Source: Dehalococcoidia bacterium (GTDB lineage: Bacteria > Chloroflexota > Dehalococcoidia > SZUA-161 > SpSt-899). From it: a DNA stretch of 17,887 bases. This document shows positions 7,517-13,311 of this stretch, piece after piece. Numbering within the stretch: position 1 is the first letter of the stretch; each line of letters opens with the position of its first letter. Below the pieces are notes generated by a model. It ran no database searches. It was not told the origin of the DNA and saw only the letters and a program-made list of their open reading frames with translations. The stretch spans positions 1 through 17,887 of the forward strand of contig JALPXQ010000019.1 in the NCBI GenBank assembly GCA_023271515.1. The letters run 5' to 3'. A program made the position numbers and the translations under genes.

Positions 7517-7874
7517 TACTCGTAAGCTCATGGGGGCGTTTGGTGAGAGAGCAGCCAGGGAATATTTGAAGAAGCGCGGATACAAGATCCTGGAGACGAA
7601 CTTTCGCGGTGCGCTTGGCGAGATTGACATTGTAGCCCAGGAGGGGGATTGCGTCGTGTTTGTAGAGGTGCGCACCAGAAGGAGTCTGGCATTCGGCACC
7701 CCTGAGGAATCCATAACAGCGGCCAAGAAAGCAAGACTGATCAAGTTGGCACAGTCTTATATCCAGGGCCATCGAGATCCGTCCTCCCCGTGGCGCATCG
7801 ATATTGTGGCAATCGAGATAGGTCAGGACGGGAAAATCACCAGGATCGAGCTAATCGAAAACGCTGTAGACTAA
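7509..7874 (+). CDS. YraN family (UPF0102) endonuclease-fold protein
   Basis: The protein has 121 residues from ATG 7509. An upstream in-frame start (7470) would only add 13 residues inside rnhB, whereas ATG 7509 is followed by the family-like MADTRKLMGAFGERAAREYL. The core shows YLKKRGYKILETNFR, GEIDIVAQEGDCVVFVEVRTRR and IDIVAIE, the arrangement of the restriction-endonuclease-like YraN fold with the conserved GEID...EVR acidic and basic residues. The family is nearly universal in bacteria and is thought to act on nucleic acids, but its biochemical role is not settled. It overlaps the rnhB stop by 8 bases, indicating coupled translation. Confidence 0.93.
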   Translation: MADTRKLMGAFGERAAREYLKKRGYKILETNFRGALGEIDIVAQEGDCVVFVEVRTRRSLAFGTPEESITAAKKARLIKLAQSYIQGHRDPSSPWRIDIVAIEIGQDGKITRIELIENAVD

Positions 7875-7928
7875 CGCGGTTTGCATTTGCTAAAATGGGC
7901 GTACTTAATTCAGCGGGCGATTGACGGG

Positions 7929-7950
7929 CTGTCTGGCTGTTGGCAGACAG
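7929..7950 (+). other. Perfect 7-bp hairpin between yraN and the FmdB pair
   Basis: ctgtctg (7929-7935) and cagacag (7944-7950) pair across an 8-base loop in the 119-base gap after yraN. No T-tract follows, so it is not a classic intrinsic terminator; it may end or process the leu-rnhB-yraN transcript, or mark the leader of the next unit. The palindrome ccgtacgg lies further on at 7974-7981. Confidence 0.35.
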
Positions 7951-7993
7951 GGCTAACCGCTGACGGCTTTATCCGTACGGAGTGAGGGTGATC

Positions 7994-8389
7994 ATGCCAA
8001 TCTATGAATATCGTTGTGGAAATTGTAAACGCCGCGTCTCGATCCTGGTTCAGGGATTCAAGAGCCCCCCACCCCCTGAGTGTCCTCGGTGTGGCGATAA
8101 GGAATTAACCCGGCTATTCTCCAGTTTTTCCATCGGCAAGAGCGAGTCATATCTGAGGGACGGCCTTTACGAAGATATACTCTCGGATTCCAAATTGATG
8201 CGTGGGTTGGAATCGAACGATCCCCGGGCTCTAGCCGAATGGACTCGCTGGATGAGCCAGGCCACCGGTGAAGAGATGGGACCTGAACATGAGGATATAA
8301 TGGAGAAATTAGAGGCCGGCGAGCCGGTCGACCAGGTGATGGCAGAGGCAGAGTCCATGATGGCCGACACCGGAGGAGAGGAGGACTAG
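7994..8389 (+). CDS. FmdB-type zinc-ribbon protein, first copy
   Basis: The protein has 131 residues from ATG 7994 (MPIYEYRC), preceded by gtgagggtgat; the GTG at 7982 would add four residues and is less likely. Residues 1-40 form the FmdB/CxxC regulatory zinc ribbon: Cys8-x2-Cys11 and Cys30-x2-Cys33, followed by LTRLFSSFSIGKS. The remainder (about 90 residues) is acidic and mostly helical in composition, with DPRALAEWTRWMSQATGEEMGPEHEDIMEKLEAGEPVDQV and an acidic end. FmdB domains were named for a regulator of formamidase/amide operons; in most bacteria the role is unknown and I do not assign one. A second copy follows after 4 bases, and thiE after that. Confidence 0.88.
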   Translation: MPIYEYRCGNCKRRVSILVQGFKSPPPPECPRCGDKELTRLFSSFSIGKSESYLRDGLYEDILSDSKLMRGLESNDPRALAEWTRWMSQATGEEMGPEHEDIMEKLEAGEPVDQVMAEAESMMADTGGEED

Positions 8390-8393
8390 AGAC

Positions 8394-8759
8394 ATGCCCA
8401 TTTACGAATTCCGTTGTCAGGATTGTCGGAGCAAGACGAGTGTTTTTGCGAGGAGCATCTCTTCTCCGGTTGATGCCACCTGTTCCTCGTGCGGCAGCAG
8501 GGAGCTGGTTCGCCTGGTTTCCAGTTTTGGCATCAGTAAGACGGTAAGGAGCGTTCACGAAGCATCCGGCGAACCTGGAATGTTTGCCGGTCCGGATTAC
8601 TACAGGGATCTGCGCAATATCGGCAGGTCGGCCGAGAGGAGATTCGCCGAGATGGGGATGGACATGCCTTCCCAGGTTCGCAGCATGATCGATGCCGCCA
8701 GGGAAGGAGAAATGCCGGACTCGGTGAAGGATTTGCAGCCGAACGTTAAGGAGATATAG
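8394..8759 (+). CDS. FmdB-type zinc-ribbon protein, second copy
   Basis: The protein has 121 residues and is a paralogue of the preceding gene. The opening MPIYEFRCQDC and the cysteine positions (8, 11, 30, 33) are identical in spacing, and LVRLVSSFGISK matches LTRLFSSFSIGK. The tails differ: this one reads FAGPDYYRDLRNIGRSAERRFAEMGMDMPSQVRSMIDAAREGEMPDSV, a form with charged helices and the MP..V...I.AAREGEMP ending seen in many FmdB proteins of this kind. The Shine-Dalgarno gaggagg lies in the end of the first copy. The stop is 9 bases before thiE, so the three genes probably share a transcript. No enzymatic residues are visible; metal binding is the only supported property. Confidence 0.88.
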   Translation: MPIYEFRCQDCRSKTSVFARSISSPVDATCSSCGSRELVRLVSSFGISKTVRSVHEASGEPGMFAGPDYYRDLRNIGRSAERRFAEMGMDMPSQVRSMIDAAREGEMPDSVKDLQPNVKEI

Positions 8760-8768
8760 GTCGTTCTA

Positions 8769-9809
8769 ATGTTACGCATCATCGACGCTAATCTCGACCG
8801 TCTCAGCGAGGGGCTGCGTGTCCTTGAGGATATATCTCGCTTCATCCTGGTGGATATTCGCATTACCGAGAAGCTCAGGCGCATGCGCCACGAGTTGATA
8901 GCAATTGATCCCGCTCTTAAGATTAGGCTGTTGGCGGCGCGGGATTCGATGGCTGATGTGGGGCGCGAAGGGGCTGTGGGGGGCGTAGTTGATAGAAAGC
9001 GCCTGATAGACGTGGTCAGCGCCAACGCCAGGCGAGCACAGGAATCCCTGCGTGTTCTCGAGGAATTGGCTAAGTTGCCTCAAGCGCCCGCCGAACTAGG
9101 AGAGCAGCGCTTTGAGGAGGCCAGATTCACCCTCTATGAGATAGAAAAGGAACTCGCTCTGAGGCTGGTCCGCCAAGACCGGCGAAACAGACTCGCCGGC
9201 CTTTATGTGATCCTAGATGCCGAGACACTGGGGGAACGAAGTGAGGCCGAGGCCGCCCGCCAGGTGATCCAGGGCGGAGCCAGGGTAATCCAACTGCGGG
9301 ATAAGCATCGTAGCAAGAGGGAATTGATCCCGGTGACACGGGAGCTAAAACAGATTTGCGCTGGGGCTGGTGTCCTCTTCATCGTGAACGATTATATTGA
9401 TCTGGCTCTGGCGACCGATGCTGATGGGGTTCATCTGGGCCGGAATGACCTCCCCGTTCCGCTGGCGCGGGAGATTCTGCCTCTGGATAAGATCATTGGC
9501 TGCTCGGCACGCACCGTGGAACTGGCCATTCAGGCCCAGGAAGAAGAAGCTGATTACATCGGAGTGGGTTCAATATATTCCTCGCCCACAAAACCCAACG
9601 CCGAGGTTATCGGCCTGGGAAGACTGCGAGACATAAGGAACGCTATCTCATTACCGATCGTCGCCCTCGGAGGCCTCAACGAGAGCAACGTAAGCGAGGT
9701 GATCGAAGCAGGCGCCGATTGTGTGGCCGTCATAGACGCTGTTCTGAACGCTCGGGACATTCGGATGGCAACACACCGACTAGCTGCCGGATTCAAGCAG
9801 GGGACATAA
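8769..9809 (+). CDS. thiE: Fused ThiD2 (HMP-P kinase-like) and thiamine-phosphate synthase
   Basis: The 346-residue protein has two domains. Residues 1-135 match the ThiD2 domain found fused to ThiE in several deep-branching bacteria (RIIDANLDRLSEGLRVLEDISRF, then ARRAQESLRVLEEL); this domain has been described as an alternative hydroxymethylpyrimidine phosphate kinase. Residues 142-346 form a TIM-barrel ThiE that joins HMP pyrophosphate and thiazole phosphate to thiamine phosphate: GLYVILD, QLRDK (175-179), IVNDYIDLALATDADGVHLG (205-224), YIGVGSIYSSPTK, and LPIVALGGLNESN. The usual GVGPIF reads GVGSIY, and the usual HLGQ.D reads HLGRND. No other thiamine gene is visible here and no TPP riboswitch precedes it. 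The gene follows the FmdB pair closely. Confidence 0.93.
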   Translation: MLRIIDANLDRLSEGLRVLEDISRFILVDIRITEKLRRMRHELIAIDPALKIRLLAARDSMADVGREGAVGGVVDRKRLIDVVSANARRAQESLRVLEELAKLPQAPAELGEQRFEEARFTLYEIEKELALRLVRQDRRNRLAGLYVILDAETLGERSEAEAARQVIQGGARVIQLRDKHRSKRELIPVTRELKQICAGAGVLFIVNDYIDLALATDADGVHLGRNDLPVPLAREILPLDKIIGCSARTVELAIQAQEEEADYIGVGSIYSSPTKPNAEVIGLGRLRDIRNAISLPIVALGGLNESNVSEVIEAGADCVAVIDAVLNARDIRMATHRLAAGFKQGT

Positions 9810-9852
9810 TACTTACAAAGTTGTCTCAAGTCGATGAGAAAGGAGCAAGAAT

Positions 9853-10608
9853 ATGGCGAAGAATCAGTATCCCCATTGTGCTCGCTGCCCCCGGGTGGTT
9901 TGCCTTCTCATGGTGAAGGCTGACGAAGAACTTCCCCTTGATGAGGCACCGGCTTTCTGCCCGATGAAACTTATGCCGGAGATCATTGCCAGGGCAACCG
10001 CTGAATATGATAAGCCGGAGGTAAGGGAATTTGCCCGATTAGCTTCAGTTCAGGAATTTGAGTGCTACGAGTTTCTGCCTGAAGGCAGGCGGACCAAGAT
10101 CCCCCGGGTCGAGGAGTTGATTCAGTTTGCCCATAAGTGTGGCTACAAGAGGCTCGGCCTTGCCTTCTGCGCTGGACTGGCGAACGAAGCTCGCATTCTG
10201 ACTGACGTCCTGGAGAACAAAGGCTTTGAGGTGGTTTCAGTAAGGTGCAAGGTGGGAGCCACGCCCAAGGAGAGGATCGGCATCAGAGAAGAGGAAAAAA
10301 TACGGGGGCCGGGATGGCTGGAGACGATGTGCAATCCTATCGTTCAAGCCGAGGTTTTGAATCATGAGAAGGTTGACCTGGCAATTATGCTCGGGCTTTG
10401 CATGGGACACGATACTCTGTTTATCCAATATTGCCGCGTGCCGATGACCGTGCTGGCGGTGAAGGACCGGGTCTTCGGGCACAACCCGCTGGCGGCGCTT
10501 TATCTCGCTGATTCCCCTTATTACGACCGGCTGATGGCGAAAACTACGCGCCCGGAGGGATTCGAACCCCCGACCCTCGGTTCCGAAGACCGATGCTCTA
10601 TCCACTGA
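9853..10608 (+). CDS. DUF1847 cysteine-rich protein whose frame ends inside antisense tRNA-Arg
   Basis: The protein has 251 residues from ATG 9853, preceded by aaggagc (9840-9846). It is cysteine-rich: Cys9, Cys12 and Cys17 near the N-terminus (HCARCPRVVC), FCPMK, HKCGYKRLGLAFCAGLANEA, SVRCKVG and MCNP. It ends with the DUF1847 signature block LAIMLGLCMGHDTLFIQYC...VLAVKDRVFGHNPLAALY. The conserved cysteines suggest metal or Fe-S binding, but no function is established. The native domain ends around residue 231 (DRLMAKT). There is no stop there: codons 232-251 are read from the reverse complement of the tRNA-Arg gene, giving a tail that starts TRPEGFEPP, and the TGA at 10606-10608 lies inside the tRNA. 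The gene stands 43 bases after thiE and could be cotranscribed with it. Confidence 0.87.
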   Translation: MAKNQYPHCARCPRVVCLLMVKADEELPLDEAPAFCPMKLMPEIIARATAEYDKPEVREFARLASVQEFECYEFLPEGRRTKIPRVEELIQFAHKCGYKRLGLAFCAGLANEARILTDVLENKGFEVVSVRCKVGATPKERIGIREEEKIRGPGWLETMCNPIVQAEVLNHEKVDLAIMLGLCMGHDTLFIQYCRVPMTVLAVKDRVFGHNPLAALYLADSPYYDRLMAKTTRPEGFEPPTLGSEDRCSIH

Positions 10609-10619
10609 GCTACGGGCGC
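10547..10619 (-). tRNA. tRNA-Arg(UCG)
   Basis: Read on the minus strand, 73 bases fold as a cloverleaf. The acceptor stem gcgcccg (10619-10613) pairs with cgggcgc (10554-10548), with discriminator G at 10547. The D arm is gctcagtggatagagc, and the anticodon stem tcggt/accga encloses loop cttcgga with anticodon TCG in positions 34-36. The T arm contains gggttcgaatccc. CCA is not encoded. UCG reads CGA (and CGG/CGU by wobble). The gene overlaps the 3' end of the DUF1847 frame on the opposite strand by 62 bases. Confidence 0.96.
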
Positions 10620-10661
10620 AAGCCTGGAGAGTATCACTGATCGCCCAAGACGATGTTTGGT

Positions 10662-10738
10662 TGGGGTGAGTGAAGGGATTCGAACCCTCGATCTCCAGGG
10701 CCACAACCTGGCGCCTTAACCGCTTGGCCACACTCACC
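10662..10738 (-). tRNA. tRNA-His(GUG) with encoded G-1 and CCA
   Basis: On the minus strand the acceptor stem gtgagtg pairs with cactcac. It is preceded by the extra 5' G (10738) that marks tRNA-His and faces C73 (complement of 10665), and CCA is encoded at 10664-10662. The anticodon stem ccagg/cctgg holds loop ttgtggc with anticodon GTG. The T arm is cgagggttcgaatccct... with GTTCGAATC. It lies 42 bases upstream (in transcription order) of tRNA-Arg, so the two are probably cotranscribed from the promoter at 10760-10788. Confidence 0.96.
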
Positions 10739-10759
10739 ATGAGGATGTATTATACTTCT

Positions 10760-10788
10760 ATTCTAACGGCTGGCGTGCGGCAGGTCAA
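10760..10788 (-). promoter_or_regulatory. Sigma-70-type promoter for the tRNA-His/tRNA-Arg unit
   Basis: On the minus strand TTGACC (10788-10783) and TAGAAT (10765-10760) are separated by exactly 17 bases. The predicted start is about 15 bases before the tRNA-His 5' end. A further TATAAT-like word (10756-10751) lies closer but has no matching -35 box at proper distance. The match is strong and well placed. Confidence 0.65.
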
Positions 10789-10821
10789 GCCGGCTGACAG
10801 CCTGAGGTTCCCGGACGCCTA

Positions 10822-10835
10822 CGACCTCAGGGTCG
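10822..10835. promoter_or_regulatory. Inverted repeat between divergent promoters (possible operator)
   Basis: cgacc (10822-10826) and ggtcg (10831-10835) form a perfect palindromic arm pair around tcag, 13 bases upstream of the -35 box of the threonine operon. Such a place suits an activator site, but the repeat is short and no regulator gene adjoins it. Confidence 0.22.
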
Positions 10836-10848
10836 AGTCTTCTTGTAG

Positions 10849-10877
10849 TTGCAATCATTCGACAGAACAGGTATAAT
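10849..10877 (+). promoter_or_regulatory. Sigma-70-type promoter of the threonine catabolic operon
   Basis: TTGCAA (10849-10854) and a perfect TATAAT (10872-10877) are separated by 17 bases. The expected transcript start is about 10884, only about 4 bases before the ATG at 10888. This implies a leaderless or nearly leaderless message and argues against the in-frame ATG at 10849, which would lie on the -35 box. Confidence 0.65.
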
Positions 10878-10887
10878 ATCAGTGAAG

Positions 10888-11829
10888 ATGCGAAAAATTC
10901 TGGTTACTGGCGGCTGCGGCCAAATCGGCTCTGAACTAGTGATGGAGCTTCGTGGGAAGTACGGTGGGAATAATGTTGTAGCCGCTGGCTATAAGAGAAA
11001 TCCCAGCAAGACACTTCTCAATTCAGGCCCAGTCGAGTTTATCGACGTTACCAATAGAAGAACGGTCGAAGACGTTATCAGAAAGTATGAAATCGACACC
11101 ATCTACCACATGGCTGCCATACTTTCAGCCGTGGGTGAGAAGAATCCTGAGCTATGCTGGAACGTAAACATAAACGGACTCCGCAATATCCTCGAGATTG
11201 CCAGGGAATACGATCTCATCAGGGTTTTCTTTCCGAGTTCAATTGCAGTCTTCGGGCCGGGGACCCCTCAATATAACACACCCCAGGAAACTATCCTTCG
11301 CCCAACGACCATGTATGGCATCACCAAAGTTTCCGGGGAGTTACTCTGCGAATGGTACTTCAAGCGCTTTGGTCTGGATGTGCGTGGCATTCGCTATCCC
11401 GGCATCATCAGCAGTGAGACTCCTCCTGGAGGCGGAACCACAGATTACGCCGTGGCCATATTCCACGAAGCCATCCAGCAAAAGAGATACACCTGCTTCC
11501 TGAAGGAGGATACGGTCCTTCCGATGATGTACATGCCGGATTGTATCCGAGCCACTGTGGAACTAATGGAAGCCGACCTCGTGAGGCTTAAACACCACTC
11601 TAACTTTAACCTGACCGCCATGAGTTTCTCCGCTGGACAACTAGCTAGGGAAATCAAGAAACATATCCCTGAATTCACATGTGTATACAAGCCTGACTTC
11701 AGGCAGGAGATCGCTGAATCATGGCCAAGGTCTATTGACGACAGCGCAGCCCGCGAGGAGTGGGGTTGGAGCCCCAAATATGATCTCAGGATGACGGTCG
11801 AGGATATGTTGGAAAGATTGAGGAGGTAG
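10888..11829 (+). CDS. tdh: SDR-type L-threonine 3-dehydrogenase (NAD-dependent epimerase family)
   Basis: This is predicted to oxidise L-threonine to 2-amino-3-ketobutyrate with NAD+. The 313-residue protein belongs to the extended short-chain dehydrogenase (epimerase-like) threonine dehydrogenases, not the zinc-dependent type. Residues 1-16 have the Rossmann motif TGGCGQIG (7-14), then DVTNRRTVEDVI and IYHMAAILSAVGE. The catalytic Tyr143-x3-Lys147 lies in MYGITK with Ser117/118 before it (FFPSSIAVFGP). RYPGIISSETPPGGGTTDYAV and LPMMYMPDCIRAT are typical of this family, and SWPRSIDDSAAREEWGW of its C-terminus. The next gene, glycine C-acetyltransferase, uses its product, which supports the specific call. 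Start ATG 10888 is chosen from the promoter and because MRKILVTG is the natural family start. Confidence 0.9.
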   Translation: MRKILVTGGCGQIGSELVMELRGKYGGNNVVAAGYKRNPSKTLLNSGPVEFIDVTNRRTVEDVIRKYEIDTIYHMAAILSAVGEKNPELCWNVNINGLRNILEIAREYDLIRVFFPSSIAVFGPGTPQYNTPQETILRPTTMYGITKVSGELLCEWYFKRFGLDVRGIRYPGIISSETPPGGGTTDYAVAIFHEAIQQKRYTCFLKEDTVLPMMYMPDCIRATVELMEADLVRLKHHSNFNLTAMSFSAGQLAREIKKHIPEFTCVYKPDFRQEIAESWPRSIDDSAAREEWGWSPKYDLRMTVEDMLERLRR

Positions 11830-11836
11830 TAATCCA

Positions 11837-13018
11837 ATGCAAAGCAGATTTGATTTTGTTCTGGATGAATTGCAGCAGTTGAAGGACAGCGGACTGTACA
11901 ACCTGATACGCACGATAGAGTCTGCGCAAGGGGCATGGATTGTTGTCGACGGCTCACGCGTCCTGAATCTGTGCTCGAACAACTATCTCGGTCTAGCGAA
12001 TGAACCAAGGCTCAAGGAAGCGGCCATACAAGCCATAGAGCAATTCGGCGTTGGGCCGGGAGCTGTCCGATCCATAGCCGGCACCACGAGCCTTCATCTG
12101 AAGCTCGAAAAGGCTCTGGCTGACTTCAAAGGCGTGGAGGACGCACTTTCTTTCCAATCAGGCCTCTGCGCTAATATCGGGACGATAGCCACGCTCGTTG
12201 GAGAAGGGGATGCGATATTCTCGGATGAACTGAATCACGCCTCGATCATAGACGGGGCAAGACTCACCAGGGCGAAACGCTTTATTTACCCTCACCGGGA
12301 CGCCAAAGGATTAAGGGAAATTCTGGACAAAGAGGGGAAATCAGCAAGAAGGAAACTAATAATCACTGACGGCGTGTTTTCCATGGACGGCGACCTTGCT
12401 CCATTGCCGGAACTGGTGGAGGTTGCCGAAGAGTATGAGGCGCTGATTATGGTTGATGACGCACACGGAGAAGGCGTATTAGGCGATCACGGCCGCGGAA
12501 TAGTCGATCATTTCGGCCTGCAGAACAGAGTTGACATAGAAATGGGAACCATGTCTAAAGCGTTTGGAGTGGTGGGTGGATACATAGCTGGCAAAAAGAT
12601 ACTCATGGAGTATTTGAGACAGCGGGCAAGGACGCACCTGTTCTCATCGGCGGTCACTCCTCCAGATGTCGCCGCCTGCATAGTTGCGGTCAATCTACTC
12701 GCATCATCGGACGAGTTAGTCCAACAACTCTGGGAAAATACGGGCTACTTCAAGAAGGGAATGAAATCGTTAGGTTTTGACCTGGCACATTCGGAGACAC
12801 CGATAACTCCCGTCATGCTTGGCGACGCGAAGCTGGCACGCAGTTTCTCGCAGCGACTGTTTGAAGAGGGTATATTCGCTCAGGCAATAGGCTACCCAAC
12901 CGTGGCGATGGATAAGGCCAGAATAAGGGTAATGATTTCGGCGGCTCACAGCCACAAGGACCTGGACTTTGCTCTCGGTGTTTTTGGACGTGTGGGAGAA
13001 GAGCTTGGAGTGCTGTGA
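11837..13018 (+). CDS. kbl: Glycine C-acetyltransferase (2-amino-3-ketobutyrate CoA ligase)
   Basis: Kbl cleaves 2-amino-3-ketobutyrate with CoA into glycine and acetyl-CoA, completing threonine breakdown begun by the preceding gene. It is a PLP enzyme of the alpha-oxoamine synthase family, 393 residues. Visible are LNLCSNNYLGLANEPRLKEA (43-62), GPGAVRSIAGTTSLHLKLE (73-91), the PLP-stacking His134 in DELNHASIIDG, MVDDAHGEGVLG with Asp208 to hold the pyridine nitrogen, and the Schiff-base Lys241 in GTMSKAFGVVGGYI. An aggagg sits just before the start, 7 bases after tdh ends. KBL and 8-amino-7-oxononanoate synthase (BioF) are close relatives; pairing with tdh decides for KBL. The gene ends 11 bases before the convergent aroC stop with no terminator between them. 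Confidence 0.93.
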   Translation: MQSRFDFVLDELQQLKDSGLYNLIRTIESAQGAWIVVDGSRVLNLCSNNYLGLANEPRLKEAAIQAIEQFGVGPGAVRSIAGTTSLHLKLEKALADFKGVEDALSFQSGLCANIGTIATLVGEGDAIFSDELNHASIIDGARLTRAKRFIYPHRDAKGLREILDKEGKSARRKLIITDGVFSMDGDLAPLPELVEVAEEYEALIMVDDAHGEGVLGDHGRGIVDHFGLQNRVDIEMGTMSKAFGVVGGYIAGKKILMEYLRQRARTHLFSSAVTPPDVAACIVAVNLLASSDELVQQLWENTGYFKKGMKSLGFDLAHSETPITPVMLGDAKLARSFSQRLFEEGIFAQAIGYPTVAMDKARIRVMISAAHSHKDLDFALGVFGRVGEELGVL

Positions 13019-13029
13019 GATAGCGAGCA

Positions 13030-13311
13030 CTAGCCAAAGCGGGCATTAACCTGCTCGCGGTAGCCCCGGTAATTCCTGCTCGTCTCTTCGATGTGATCCC
13101 CGCCGAATTTCTCCAGAAACGCTCCGGCCAGGACCATCGCCAGCATCGCCTCACCGATGATCCCCGCAGCGGGGACAATGCAGATGTCGGCACGCTCGAA
13201 ATGAGCTAAGACTTTCTCCCCGGTTCGCAGGTCTACCGAGGCAAGAGGCTTTGCGATGGTAGCGATCGGCTTGACCGCCGCTCGAACTACCAGGGCCTCG
13301 CCGTTGGTCAT
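13030..13311 (-). CDS. aroC: Chorismate synthase, C-terminal part after a frameshift
   Basis: This part (93 residues) starts at an ATG that belongs to the conserved stretch ...RPTNRAGGIEGG|MTNGEALVVRAAVKPIAT, then reads SVDLRTGEKV, the FERADICIVPAAGIIGEAMLAMVLAGAFLEKFGGD block and the normal C-terminus. It is in a different frame from the N-terminal part. The junction is the run of six G before ATGA (plus-strand 13312-13317); seven G would fuse the parts into a 388-residue protein of normal length. The ATG overlaps the stop of the first part as ATGA, so some coupled translation could occur, but chorismate synthase is normally one chain and I infer one missing base. Confidence 0.88.
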   Translation of the reverse strand: MTNGEALVVRAAVKPIATIAKPLASVDLRTGEKVLAHFERADICIVPAAGIIGEAMLAMVLAGAFLEKFGGDHIEETSRNYRGYREQVNARFG

